Source of the DNA: Rhodobacter maris
GTDB taxonomy: Bacteria; Pseudomonadota; Alphaproteobacteria; Rhodobacterales; Rhodobacteraceae
NCBI RefSeq assembly: GCF_900217815.1
Contig: NZ_OBMT01000009.1
Coordinates: 62,001-126,000, forward strand
Reading direction: 5' to 3'
Length of the DNA: 64,000 nt
The notes under the pieces are model-generated. The model did no database searches and was not told the origin of the DNA. It saw nothing but the letters and a program-made list of their open reading frames with translations. The position numbers and the translations under genes were made by a program. Shown here piece after piece: positions 17,508 through 25,468 of the stretch (the first letter of the stretch is position 1; the number at the start of each line of letters is the position of its first letter).

Positions 17508-17528
17508 CGCCCCGGACGTTTCGGGGCG
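17508..17528 (+). promoter_or_regulatory. rpsB-tsf intercistronic hairpin
   Basis: CGCCCCG and CGGGGCG form a 7-bp stem with a 7-base loop right after rpsB. There is no T-run, so it is a likely partial attenuator or RNA processing site that sets the rpsB to tsf ratio. Confidence 0.45.
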
Positions 17529-17589
17529 TCACGCGAATGACATCGGGCGGGGGTAACCCCGCCCTCACCCAATTCAGAGGAGAAATCCC

Positions 17590-18498
17590 ATGGCGATCAC
17601 CGCTGCAATGGTGAAAGAGCTGCGCGACACCACTGGCGCCGGCATGATGGATGCGAAAAAAGCGCTGACCGAGACCGACGGCAACATGGAAGCCGCGATC
17701 GACTGGCTGCGCACCAAAGGCCTCGCGAAAGCCGCCAAGAAAGCCGACCGCGTGGCCGCCGAAGGTCTCGTGGGCGTGGCGGTCACCACTGGTCGCGGCG
17801 TGGCGATCGAGATCAACTCGGAAACCGATTTCGTCGCCAAGAACGAGGATTTCCAGGCGCTGGTGCGCGATGTCGCGAAAGTGGCGCTCGACGTGGGCGA
17901 ATCGGTCGAAGTGGTGAAAGCCTCCGCGCTGAACGGCAAGACTGTCGACGAAGTGCTCGGCGAAGCCATTGCCCGGATCGGCGAGAACATGACCTTCCGT
18001 CGTCTGCATGTGCTCGAAGGTGACACCATCGTCTCCTATGTCCACAATGCCGCCGCGCCCGAGATGGGCAAGATCGGCGTGCTGGTGGCGCTGAAGGGCG
18101 ATGCCGCCAAGGCGCAGGAGATCGGCAAGCAGATCGCCATGCACATCGCCGCCACCGCGCCGATGTCGCTTGATGAATCGAACCTCGATCCGGAAGTGGT
18201 TGCGCGCGAGCTGAAAGTGCAGACCGAAAAGGCGCTGGAAGAGAACGCGACCGCCGCGAAACCGAAGCCCGAGCAGGTGATCCACAATAACATCATCCCG
18301 GGCCGGATGAAGAAGTTCCTCGAGGAAGTGACCCTCGTGAACCAGAAATTCGTGATCAACCCCGATATCACCGTGGCCCAGGCCGCGACCGAGGCGGGCG
18401 TGGAAATCACCGGTTTCGCACGTCTCGCCGTGGGCGAGGGCGTTGAGAAGAAGGAAGAGGATTTCGCCGCCGAAGTGGCGAAGATCGCCGGCGCATAA
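17590..18498 (+). CDS. tsf: Elongation factor Ts
   Basis: EF-Ts is the guanine nucleotide exchange factor for EF-Tu. The 302-residue protein has the N-terminal UBA-like domain with [20 protein letters not shown], the ETDFVAKN motif (about residues 79-86) that contacts EF-Tu, and the two core dimerisation subdomains. It starts at the ATG at 17590 with AGAGGAG upstream, is co-transcribed with rpsB and is closed by a Rho-independent terminator. Confidence 0.97.
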   Translation: MAITAAMVKELRDTTGAGMMDAKKALTETDGNMEAAIDWLRTKGLAKAAKKADRVAAEGLVGVAVTTGRGVAIEINSETDFVAKNEDFQALVRDVAKVALDVGESVEVVKASALNGKTVDEVLGEAIARIGENMTFRRLHVLEGDTIVSYVHNAAAPEMGKIGVLVALKGDAAKAQEIGKQIAMHIAATAPMSLDESNLDPEVVARELKVQTEKALEENATAAKPKPEQVIHNNIIPGRMKKFLEEVTLVNQKFVINPDITVAQAATEAGVEITGFARLAVGEGVEKKEEDFAAEVAKIAGA

Positions 18499-18530
18499 AC
18501 CTCGCCGGATCGGCATCTAACTAAAGTCAT

Positions 18531-18555
18531 ACGCCGCCCTTAGGGGCGGCGTTTT
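18531..18555 (+). terminator. Rho-independent terminator of rpsB-tsf
   Basis: A 9-bp stem (18531-18539 with 18544-18552), a 4-base loop and a TTTT tract ending at 18555. Confidence 0.8.
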
Positions 18556-18860
18556 GCTTGCTTTGCGCTTTCTCGGTCGTGTAGCTACGGAATCGTTTGA
18601 GGCGCCACGCAGATGACCTGTGGTGCCCGGCCCGGAAGAGAAGCAAACCGGGGCCCGGAATAAAAACGACCCGGAACGGCGAATATAAGCCGTCCGGGCC
18701 GTTCCGGAAAACCGGTTTGGGCCTCGCCGGATCAATACTCGGCTGCGCCCACGTTCCTGGCCGAAGCCACCACTCACGGAACGTCACCAACTTAAGGCGA
18801 GAGACGGGCATCTGGCGAGTAGGGGATTCCATACCTTAGCAAAAATGTCGCAGCGCCGGC
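18556..18860. other. Unexplained region between tsf and the luxR-type gene
   Basis: About 300 bases hold no gene I can support. It contains a perfect 10-bp inverted repeat, CCGGAACGGC and GCCGTTCCGG, enclosing an AT-rich 17-base centre with GAATATAA, plus many CCGG-rich blocks. A minus-strand frame (GTG near 18783 to 18527, about 85 codons, starting VTFREWW) crosses it but runs through the tsf terminator, so I do not call it. Confidence 0.4.
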
Positions 18861-19610
18861 CTAGAGCGCGGTAAGGAAGAGTTGCTTCTGCAGTGTCGCC
18901 TTGAGCACTGCCTGCGCTGTTGTCTCGACTTCCAGCACCTCGCGCGCGAGCCGCAGATGCTTTTCTACCGTCGCGCAGGTCAGCCCCATGATCTGCGCGA
19001 TATCTGCGATGGTCTTGCCATCGCCGACCCATTCGAGCACTTCGCGCTGCCGCGGGGTGAGCGCGCGCCGCGTTGTCGGGAAGGGGAGCGAGCTGATCTT
19101 CAGATGCATTGCAGTATTGAGCACCCAGATCGTGCGGCCATGCTCGGCCCAGATCTCTTCGACATCCTCCTGGCTCAACCCGGCCCGGGCGCACAGCCCG
19201 ATTGCGCCCTTGGCGCGAGTCGAAGGATCGGAAAAGGAAATCGAATAGCCCGCCACGATGCCGAAGCGACGATTGAGGTCGAACACGCGCTGCAACCCCG
19301 GGGTGACGGCTTTGCGGGCATAATACTCCTGCACGCGGCTCCAGGATTGCGCACCCACCGAATCGGCGGCCCATCGCACCATCGGCGCCTCGACAAAAAG
19401 CCGTTCGCCGAGAAACACATCCAGATATTCGGGCGCGTGATTGGACAGGATCAGCGTATCATCGATACTGCCCTCAAGCTGCGGCGCAAGAAAGCGGGTG
19501 AACCCGTAAAGAAGGCGATCGAACCCGAATTTTGCCATCCGGGCACAGTGAAGCGACCAGATCGTGCCTATGTCTTCAGCGAGGAAGACGGTTTCCAGAT
19601 GCTCGAGCAT
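18861..19610 (-). CDS. LuxR-type regulator with autoinducer-binding domain (solo)
   Basis: This 249-residue protein starts at the ATG at 19610. The N-terminal about 165 residues fit the autoinducer-binding domain. The C-terminal about 65 residues form a LuxR/NarL HTH (LTPRQREVLEWVGDGKTIAD, then IAQIMGLTCATVEKHLRLAR). No luxI synthase gene is present in the window, so it is a solo. At the place where acyl-homoserine-lactone receptors usually have an Asp-Pro pair, I read Ala-Pro (FVEAPMVRW), which may mean altered or absent signal binding. It lies on the same strand 185 bases downstream of the last cbb-operon gene, but an own promoter is more likely. Confidence 0.85.
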   Translation of the reverse strand: MLEHLETVFLAEDIGTIWSLHCARMAKFGFDRLLYGFTRFLAPQLEGSIDDTLILSNHAPEYLDVFLGERLFVEAPMVRWAADSVGAQSWSRVQEYYARKAVTPGLQRVFDLNRRFGIVAGYSISFSDPSTRAKGAIGLCARAGLSQEDVEEIWAEHGRTIWVLNTAMHLKISSLPFPTTRRALTPRQREVLEWVGDGKTIADIAQIMGLTCATVEKHLRLAREVLEVETTAQAVLKATLQKQLFLTAL

Positions 19611-19795
19611 CGCGCATTTTTGCTTTTCTGAACTTTGTATTGGCCCGAATGTGACACAGGAGCGTGAGCCGGCGCAATCGAAAGCCACCGCGCGATGTGT
19701 CGAAAATCACTTCGTCGCAGCCCGGAACGCGGATGAAAGGCGCATTTGCGAAACGAAATTTCCCTTTATGACCGAATAGTGGCGGGTTGCGAAAC

Positions 19796-20230
19796 TCAGC
19801 CGCGTCCGGTGGCACGGGCGCGCATCAGCAACTCCAGTGCGGAGAGGTCGTAGCCCGCCCGAATCGTTGCACGCAGGATATCCTCGATCGGTCGGTTGGG
19901 CGCTTCGGACAAGGCCCAGAGATGCGAGCAGCGCGTACCCGAGCGGCACCAGGCCAATACCGGCGAGGGGGCCGTGTGACGCGCCGCCTCGAAGCCAGCG
20001 ATCAGATCCGGCGTGAGCTCGCCGGGCTCATAGGGCAGGAAGTGATAGTGCAGTCCCGCCGTTTCGGCCGACGCACGAAAAGCCTCATGCTGCAATCCGG
20101 GCGGCACTTCCGCATCGGGGCGGTTGTTGATCAGGGTGCGAAACCCGAGCCGCGCCGCCTCGGCCACATCGGCCAGATCGATCTGGGGCGCCACGGCGAA
20201 ATCGGGCGCGAGAAAGCGCAAGTCCAGCAT
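19796..20230 (-). CDS. TIGR01244/DUF442-type phosphatase-like protein
   Basis: This 144-residue cytoplasmic protein of the DUF442 (TIGR01244) group, related to dual-specificity phosphatases, has a CX5R loop seen as CRSGTR (about residues 94-99). The N-terminal DFAVAPQIDLADVAEAARLG and GFRTLINNRPD stretches are typical of the family. Members are often fused to or placed beside sulfur-metabolism proteins; here it is the last gene after cbbY in the Calvin operon. It has AAGAGGAGA before the ATG and a 9-bp hairpin just upstream. Its substrate is unknown. Confidence 0.82.
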   Translation of the reverse strand: MLDLRFLAPDFAVAPQIDLADVAEAARLGFRTLINNRPDAEVPPGLQHEAFRASAETAGLHYHFLPYEPGELTPDLIAGFEAARHTAPSPVLAWCRSGTRCSHLWALSEAPNRPIEDILRATIRAGYDLSALELLMRARATGRG

Positions 20231-20243
20231 CTTATCTCCTCTT

Positions 20244-20270
20244 CCTTCCGCGGCAAAATGGCGCGGAAGG
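20244..20270 (-). promoter_or_regulatory. Hairpin upstream of the DUF442 gene, after cbbY
   Basis: A 9-bp stem (CCTTCCGCG with CGCGGAAGG) and a 9-base loop lie between cbbY and the next gene, directly before the ribosome site. With no T-run, it may be a processing or stability element separating the last gene from the rest of the operon. Confidence 0.45.
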
Positions 20271-20287
20271 CCGGCAGATGCAAGGGC

Positions 20288-20971
20288 TCAGGGCAGTTCG
20301 GGAATGCGCGCTGTTGCGGCAGCGGTGAGATCGGCGCAGAGAAAGTCTGCCGTGCAGAAATCGTCACCCGCCGTATAGGCGGAGGGGGTGAGCACAACCC
20401 GCAAGCCCGCCGCCTGCGCCGAAGCGAGCCCGGCGCGGCTGTCCTCGAAAGCGAGGCACTCCCCGGGCGGCAGGCTGAGGCCATCAAGCGCGCGCAAATA
20501 GACATCGGGGGCGGGTTTCTTTTTTGCCACCTCGTCGCCTGCGGCGATCACCTCGAAGATCTCTTCCATCGGGTGGCCGAAGCTCGCCCTGATGAGCGCC
20601 GCGACATTGGCGCGCGTTGTCGTCGTGGCGATGGCGAGCCGCAGACCCGCGGCCTGGGCCCGTGCGATGAGATCGGCGACGCCGGGCTGGAGCGGCGCTG
20701 CGCCGGAGGCAACAAGCGCCACATAGCGCGCGGTCTTCGCCTTGTGCAGCGCGGCGATTCCCGCGTCGCTCGGGCCGGCGCCGATCGTTTCGCGATGCCG
20801 CGCCATCCGCTCCTTGCCGCCGGTGGTGCGCAGAAGGTCGCGGTAATCCTCGACGCTCCAGTGCCAGTCGAGCCCATGCGCCGCGAAGGTCTCGTTGAAG
20901 GCCTGCCGGTGCAGCTCCTCAGTCTCGGCAAGCGTGCCGTCGACATCGAAAATGAGCGCCTTCAAGGCCAT
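20288..20971 (-). CDS. cbbY: CbbY, xylulose-1,5-bisphosphate phosphatase-type HAD hydrolase
   Basis: CbbY is a HAD phosphatase that removes xylulose 1,5-bisphosphate, a misfire product of RuBisCO that inhibits the enzyme. It has 227 residues. HAD motif I is FDVDGTLAETEELH (Asp9 and Asp11), with the DVDGTLAETE wording and the LLRTTGGKERM cap motif typical of Rhodobacter CbbY. Motif II is ATTTT, the motif III Lys is in KKKPAPDVY and motif IV is FEDSRAGLASA. The start overlaps the cbbZ stop by 10 bases, implying coupling. Confidence 0.9.
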   Translation of the reverse strand: MALKALIFDVDGTLAETEELHRQAFNETFAAHGLDWHWSVEDYRDLLRTTGGKERMARHRETIGAGPSDAGIAALHKAKTARYVALVASGAAPLQPGVADLIARAQAAGLRLAIATTTTRANVAALIRASFGHPMEEIFEVIAAGDEVAKKKPAPDVYLRALDGLSLPPGECLAFEDSRAGLASAQAAGLRVVLTPSAYTAGDDFCTADFLCADLTAAATARIPELP

Positions 20972-21624
20972 TGAAACCCCTCAACAATGCCAGGCAACAT
21001 ATCATAATCATTGAAGCTTATGGCGTGATGAAGCTCGTGCACAGGCACCTTGCGATACCCCTCGGTGTAAAGAAGAAAGGGCATTGAGGCATTTTGCGCA
21101 CTCTCTGCGTCGATCTCGCTGTCGCCCAGATACAGCGCCCGCGGACGGCCCAGAAGGCGCTGCGCCTCGTGCAGCATTTCGGGGTCGGGCTTGCGGGTCT
21201 TCAGGCTGTCGCCGCCCAGAACCACGGTAAAGAGATCGTCGAGTCCGACATGGCGCATCGCCGCCACGGCCGGCGCGCGCGGTTTGTTGGTGGTGATCGC
21301 GAGCGCGCAGCCCATCGCCGCGAGCCGCTCCAGCGCCGCGCGCACGCCGGGGTAAAGCGTGTTGCCCGCGACATCGGTTTCGTAGCGCGCCACGAGTTCG
21401 TTGTAGAGCGGCTGGAACAGCGCGCCCTCCGGGTCTTCGCCCGCGGTGCTCAGCAGGCAGCGCACCAGATGCGGCGCGCCTTTGCCGACGTATCCGCGGA
21501 TCTCTTCAAGGCTGAGCGCACTGTAGCCGCGCGCGGTCAGCACGGCATTGGACACAGCATGGATCGCGGGGGCAGAATCGATCAGCGTGCCATCGAGATC
21601 GAAGATGAGGGCAGTATGCTGCAT
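20962..21624 (-). CDS. cbbZ: Phosphoglycolate phosphatase
   Basis: CbbZ hydrolyses 2-phosphoglycolate, the product of RuBisCO oxygenation, to glycolate. It is a HAD-IA protein of 220 residues with motif I FDLDGTLIDSAP, motif II TTNKP, a motif III Lys in KTRKPDPEML and motif IV LGDSEIDAESA. I choose the ATG at 21624 (MQHTALIFD), which overlaps the previous stop as TGATG and has GAAGGA in front; an ATG 4 codons earlier lies within the upstream gene. Its place after cbbM and cbbE shows its photorespiratory role. Confidence 0.9.
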   Translation of the reverse strand: MQHTALIFDLDGTLIDSAPAIHAVSNAVLTARGYSALSLEEIRGYVGKGAPHLVRCLLSTAGEDPEGALFQPLYNELVARYETDVAGNTLYPGVRAALERLAAMGCALAITTNKPRAPAVAAMRHVGLDDLFTVVLGGDSLKTRKPDPEMLHEAQRLLGRPRALYLGDSEIDAESAQNASMPFLLYTEGYRKVPVHELHHAISFNDYDMLPGIVEGFQWP

Positions 21625-22175
21625 CAGTCCTTCCACTTGATCGAGCAGCCCATCGCCGCAACCTGTTCGCGCGGGCCCTGGCCGGTTTGAGCGATTATCA
21701 GCATGGCGTCATAGAGTTCGCGCTTGGCATCGGGCGGGGCGGGGTTGCGGCCGGAGGCATCAAGCCGGCCCCGGTATTGGAGCTCATAATCCGCATTGAA
21801 TCCAAAGAAATCCGGTGTGCAAATCGCATCGTAAGCCTTTGCAACAGATTGGCTTTCGTCGTGCAGATAGGGGAATTTGAAGGCCCGCGCACGGGCCATT
21901 TCTGCCATCTTCTCGAAACTGTCCTCCGGGTAGGTCGCGGCATCGTTCGCGCAGATCGCAGCCACGCCGATCCCTTGAGCCATCAGCGCCTCCGCCTCTG
22001 CCTGCAGCCGGTCAAGCACGGCGAGTACATAGGGGCAATGGTTGCAGATGAACATGATCAGCGTGCCTTTCGGCCCGCTGACCTGATCGAGCGTCCAGAT
22101 CTTGCCCTCGGTATCAGGGAGGGCAAAATCCGGGGCTTTCCAGCCAAAATCGCAAACGGGGGCGTGAACAGCCAT
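21624..22175 (-). CDS. Thioredoxin-like (AhpC/TSA-type) protein in the cbb operon
   Basis: This 183-residue protein has a thioredoxin fold of the AhpC/TSA-Redoxin type, with an N-terminal FGWKAPDFALPDTEGKIWTL, the active region MFICNHCPYVLAVLDRL (Cys-X-X-Cys as CNHC, about residues 44-47) and an Ala/Asn-containing CANDAATYPEDSF loop. No signal peptide is seen, so it is cytoplasmic. It sits between cbbE (11-base gap) and cbbZ (1-base overlap) and is plainly co-transcribed with the Calvin genes. Redox control of Calvin enzymes or peroxide defence would suit the context, but neither is shown by sequence. Confidence 0.82.
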   Translation of the reverse strand: MAVHAPVCDFGWKAPDFALPDTEGKIWTLDQVSGPKGTLIMFICNHCPYVLAVLDRLQAEAEALMAQGIGVAAICANDAATYPEDSFEKMAEMARARAFKFPYLHDESQSVAKAYDAICTPDFFGFNADYELQYRGRLDASGRNPAPPDAKRELYDAMLIIAQTGQGPREQVAAMGCSIKWKD

Positions 22176-22186
22176 CGCCCCGGCCC

Positions 22187-22873
22187 TTAAAGCGCGGCCT
22201 GCGCCGCGGCGCGGATTGCGGCGATGTTCTTGCCGTAGACCTCCGGCGTGGAGACCGAGCCGCCCTTGAAGACGGCTGAGCCCGCCACGAAGACATCGGC
22301 GCCCGCCGCGGCCATCAGGGGCGCGGTTGTCGGGTCCATGCCGCCGTCGATCTCGATATGCACCGGGCGATCCCCGATCAGCGCGCGGAGTTTGCGCACC
22401 TTCGCGGTCATGTCGATGTATTTCTGCCCGCCAAAGCCGGGGTTCACCGTCATGATGCAGACGAGATCGGTGATGTCGAGAATATGCTCGATCGCCTCGA
22501 TCGGCGTGCCGGGGTTGACCGCGACGCCCGCCTTCATGCCCGCGGCGCGGATCGCCTGCATGGTGCGGTGGATATGCGGCCCGGCCTCGACATGGGCGGT
22601 CAACACATCGGCGCCCGCCTGAGCGTAAGCGTCGATATAGCTGTCGACCGGGGAAATCATCAGGTGCACGTCCATCACCGTCTTGACGTGCTTGCGGAAG
22701 GCCGCCACGGCGGGCGGGCCGAAGGTGAGGTTCGGCACGAAATGGCCGTCCATCACATCGACATGGACCCAGTCGGCGCCCTGCGCCTCGATGGCCTGAA
22801 TTTCACGCCCGAAATCGGCGAAGTCGGCAGAAAGGATCGAGGGGGCAATCTTGATCGAACGGTCGAAGCTCAT
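22187..22873 (-). CDS. cbbE: Ribulose-phosphate 3-epimerase
   Basis: CbbE interconverts ribulose 5-phosphate and xylulose 5-phosphate, regenerating the CO2 acceptor. The TIM-barrel protein has 228 residues from the ATG at 22873; an upstream ATG 18 codons earlier falls in the hairpin after cbbM. Motifs are KIAPSILSADFADF, the metal-site HVDVMDGHFVPNLTFGP, the middle VHLMI and the C-terminal IEIDGGMDP with AGSAVFKGG for phosphate binding. It lies 54 bases downstream of cbbM. Confidence 0.95.
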   Translation of the reverse strand: MSFDRSIKIAPSILSADFADFGREIQAIEAQGADWVHVDVMDGHFVPNLTFGPPAVAAFRKHVKTVMDVHLMISPVDSYIDAYAQAGADVLTAHVEAGPHIHRTMQAIRAAGMKAGVAVNPGTPIEAIEHILDITDLVCIMTVNPGFGGQKYIDMTAKVRKLRALIGDRPVHIEIDGGMDPTTAPLMAAAGADVFVAGSAVFKGGSVSTPEVYGKNIAAIRAAAQAAL

Positions 22874-22893
22874 GTCGTCTCTCCAGAGGATGG

Positions 22894-22914
22894 GGGCGGG
22901 GATGTCCCCCGCCC
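22894..22914 (-). promoter_or_regulatory. Hairpin directly after cbbM
   Basis: An 8-bp all-GC stem (22894-22901 with 22907-22914) with a 5-base loop begins 14 bases after the cbbM stop. There is no T-run. Such hairpins often protect the upstream message from 3' exonucleases, which would favour high RuBisCO levels over downstream genes. Confidence 0.55.
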
Positions 22915-22927
22915 GATTAGATGCCAC

Positions 22928-24304
22928 TCAGTTCACGCCCAGAGCAACGCGCCAGCCCGGATAAAGCTTGTCGGCATCGCCCTGGAAGCTTTCGAAGGCG
23001 CGCGCCAGTTCGCGGTGGTCCTTGGCATAAGTGACAAGATCCACGCCCGCTTTCCAGGCATCACAGCTCTGGCGGAGCGAGATCGCACCCGCGGTGCCGC
23101 CGTCGAGATGGCCGAAGGCGCCGCCGCCCGAGGTCTGGATCACGTTCGAATGGCCGAGGTTGTCAAAGAAGCCCGGCAGGCGCAGCGCGTTCATGCCGCC
23201 CGAGATGATCGGCGTGGTCGGCTTCATGCCGAGCCAGTCCTGATGGTAATAGGGGCCCTGCGCGGCCTCGTCGGTCAGCATATAGGCCATGATCTTGTCG
23301 GAGGCATCGCCCTCCATCTTGCCATAGCCCATGGTGCCGGTGTGGATGCCCGAGGCCCCTTGCAGACGCGACATTTTCGAGAGCACGAAGGCGGTGTAGC
23401 CGCGCATCGATTGCGGCGAGGTGACGGCCCCGTGACCCGCCCGGTGATAGTGCAGGAACTGATGCGGGAAGCAGCGCCGCGCCGTCGTGATGGCGGCGGG
23501 GCCGGTGACGTAGCCATCCACGAGGAAGGCAACGTGGTCGGCGTTTTCGCCAAAGGTTTCAAGGATGTATTCGCCGCGGGCAACCATTTCAAAGTGGTCG
23601 TCGGCGGTGATGTTGGCCGAGAAAAGCTTCGCCTCGCCGGTTTCGTCTTGCGCGCGCTTCATTGCATCCGCCACAAGGCGGATCGTTTCGCGCAGCGGCG
23701 CGAAGGTCTGGTTACCCTGCGGCTCGTCGTTCTTGATGAAATCACCGCCGAGCCAGAACTCGTAGCAGGCATCCGCAAAGGGTTTCGGACGCAGGCCGAG
23801 CTTCGGCTTGATGATCGTGCCGACGACCATGCCGCCGTTCTTCACATCGCGGCCAAGCACCCGCCACATGTCCGAGATGTTCATCGACGGGCCATCGAAG
23901 AGCCGCAGGTAGCAGGGCGGCACGTAGAAATCGTGCATCTTGGCGTATTCAACGTCGCCCATGCCCTGGTTGTTGCCGATCGTCAGCGTCAGGAACGAGC
24001 ACAGCATCGCGCGCCCGTCGATGATGTTGCGATCAAACAGCTCGACCGGATAGGCGATCTTCATCAGCTCTTTTTCCGGGTCGATCTCGTAAACCAGCGC
24101 ATCGACGCCACGGGTGAAATCGTCGGTGGTCGAGACTTCGACGTTGGTGCCGGTGGAGCTTTCGGCGGCAAAGTGCGCGGCGGTTTCAAGGTAGCCGTAG
24201 CCGGCCTTCGGCTTCATGATATAGGCGCAAAGAACGTGGCGCCCACCAGCAATGAGATCGGCTTCCTTCAGGTCGAGCCGGGCGTAACGGTTGGACTGAT
24301 CCAT
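22928..24304 (-). CDS. cbbM: RuBisCO form II large subunit
   Basis: This 458-residue form II ribulose-1,5-bisphosphate carboxylase/oxygenase works without a small subunit. Key residues fall at the standard form II numbers: catalytic Lys166 in TIIKPKLGL, carbamylated Lys191 with metal ligands in [11 protein letters not shown], the His of the HYHRAGHGA motif, and the flexible loop 6 Lys in [11 protein letters not shown]. The [13 protein letters not shown] and TSGGGAFGH phosphate-binding stretches are intact. It lies 17 bases downstream of cbbA and is followed by a stable hairpin. Form II fits CO2 fixation at high CO2 and low O2, for example as an electron sink in photoheterotrophic growth. Confidence 0.98.
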   Translation of the reverse strand: MDQSNRYARLDLKEADLIAGGRHVLCAYIMKPKAGYGYLETAAHFAAESSTGTNVEVSTTDDFTRGVDALVYEIDPEKELMKIAYPVELFDRNIIDGRAMLCSFLTLTIGNNQGMGDVEYAKMHDFYVPPCYLRLFDGPSMNISDMWRVLGRDVKNGGMVVGTIIKPKLGLRPKPFADACYEFWLGGDFIKNDEPQGNQTFAPLRETIRLVADAMKRAQDETGEAKLFSANITADDHFEMVARGEYILETFGENADHVAFLVDGYVTGPAAITTARRCFPHQFLHYHRAGHGAVTSPQSMRGYTAFVLSKMSRLQGASGIHTGTMGYGKMEGDASDKIMAYMLTDEAAQGPYYHQDWLGMKPTTPIISGGMNALRLPGFFDNLGHSNVIQTSGGGAFGHLDGGTAGAISLRQSCDAWKAGVDLVTYAKDHRELARAFESFQGDADKLYPGWRVALGVN

Positions 24305-24321
24305 GATGAGGGTCCTTTCGA

Positions 24322-25386
24322 TCAGTTGGTTTTGGGCGCAAGCGAACCGCTGGCATAGCGTTTCGCCATGTCATCCATCGGGATGACCTTGATTTTGGAA
24401 GCATGGCCTGCGGTGCCAAAAGCTTCAAGCCGGGCTTTGCAAAGGTCGCGCATCGCATCCATCGCGGGCTTGAGGAATTTGCGCGGGTCGAACTCGGCCT
24501 TGTTCTGCTCGGCGATGCGGCGGAACTGCCCGGTCATGGCCATGCGGCAATCGGTGTCGATATTGACCTTGCGCACGCCCATCTTGATGCCGCGGACAAT
24601 CTCTTCCACCGGCACGCCAAAGGTTTGCGGCATGGCGCCGCCGAATTCGTTGATGATGTCTTGCAGATCCTGCGGCACCGAGGAGGAGCCGTGCATCACA
24701 AGGTGGGTGTCGGGCAATTTCTTGTGGATCGCCTCGATCACGCTCATGGCGAGGATCTCGCCATCGGGCTTGCGCGAGAATTTATAGGCGCCATGCGAGG
24801 TGCCACAGGCGATCGCCAGCGCGTCGACTTGCGTTTTCTTCACAAAATCAACGGCCTGATCGGGGTCGGTCAGCAGCTGGGAATGATCGAGCTTGCCCAC
24901 GGCGCCATGCCCGTCCTCGGCCTCGCCCTCGCCGGTCTCGAGCGAGCCCAGAACGCCAAGTTCCCCCTCGACCGAGGCGCCGACCCAATGCGCCATCCGG
25001 CTCACATGTTCGGTGATCGCGACGTTGTACTCGTAGCTCGCCGGCGTCTTCGCATCGCCCTCGAGCGAGCCATCCATCATCACCGAGGTGAAGCCGTGGC
25101 GGATCGCGGTCATGCAGGTGGCCTCGTTGTTGCCGTGGTCCTGGTGCATGCAAAGCGGAATGTCGGGGTAGATCGCGGCGAGCGCCTCGATCATCTTGGC
25201 GAGCATGATGTCGTTGGCATAGGAGCGCGCGCCGCGGCTCGCCTGGATGATCACGGGCGCGTCGCAGGCCTTGGCGGCCTCCATGATCGCAAGCCCCTGT
25301 TCCATGTTGTTGATGTTGAAAGCAGGCACGCCGTAGGAATATTCCGCAGCGTGGTCAAGCAGTTGGCGAAGGGTAATCAGGGCCAT
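24322..25386 (-). CDS. cbbA: Fructose-bisphosphate aldolase, class II, Calvin cycle type
   Basis: This 354-residue zinc aldolase joins glyceraldehyde 3-phosphate with dihydroxyacetone phosphate (and erythrose 4-phosphate to give sedoheptulose bisphosphate) in the regenerative phase. Zinc ligands are visible in [10 protein letters not shown] (His81, His84). The [12 protein letters not shown] motif and the active-site [12 protein letters not shown] stretch near the C-terminus belong to the CbbA subtype. It lies between cbbG (82-base gap with a repeat element) and cbbM. Confidence 0.96.
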   Translation of the reverse strand: MALITLRQLLDHAAEYSYGVPAFNINNMEQGLAIMEAAKACDAPVIIQASRGARSYANDIMLAKMIEALAAIYPDIPLCMHQDHGNNEATCMTAIRHGFTSVMMDGSLEGDAKTPASYEYNVAITEHVSRMAHWVGASVEGELGVLGSLETGEGEAEDGHGAVGKLDHSQLLTDPDQAVDFVKKTQVDALAIACGTSHGAYKFSRKPDGEILAMSVIEAIHKKLPDTHLVMHGSSSVPQDLQDIINEFGGAMPQTFGVPVEEIVRGIKMGVRKVNIDTDCRMAMTGQFRRIAEQNKAEFDPRKFLKPAMDAMRDLCKARLEAFGTAGHASKIKVIPMDDMAKRYASGSLAPKTN

Positions 25387-25415
25387 CTTGGCTTTCCTCT
25401 TGTCACGGAGCAGCT

Positions 25416-25462
25416 TTCATCTTGCTCCAAATATCCCGGGGGTCCGGGGGCAGCGCCCCCGG
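25416..25462 (-). repeat. Dispersed intergenic repeat with hairpin between cbbG and cbbA
   Basis: This is one copy of the window's intergenic element: CATCTTGCTCCAAATATCCC followed by a GC hairpin whose 8-bp stem pairs 25444-25451 with 25455-25462 (3-base loop). It lies within the cbb operon, between cbbG and cbbA. Confidence 0.75.
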
Positions 25463-25468
25463 CTTGGT

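Noticed and set aside
16519-18516. A 665-codon open frame opposite rpsB and tsf
   Set aside because: Antisense to two unmistakable translation genes.
18527-18832. Minus-strand frame after the luxR-type gene (GTG near 18783, starting VTFREWWLRP)
   Set aside because: It runs through the tsf terminator hairpin, has only moderate third-position GC and matches no family I know. Left as an unexplained region.
22358-24358. A 666-codon open frame on the plus strand opposite cbbM and cbbE
   Set aside because: It is an antisense shadow of RuBisCO; no recognisable motif and biased composition.
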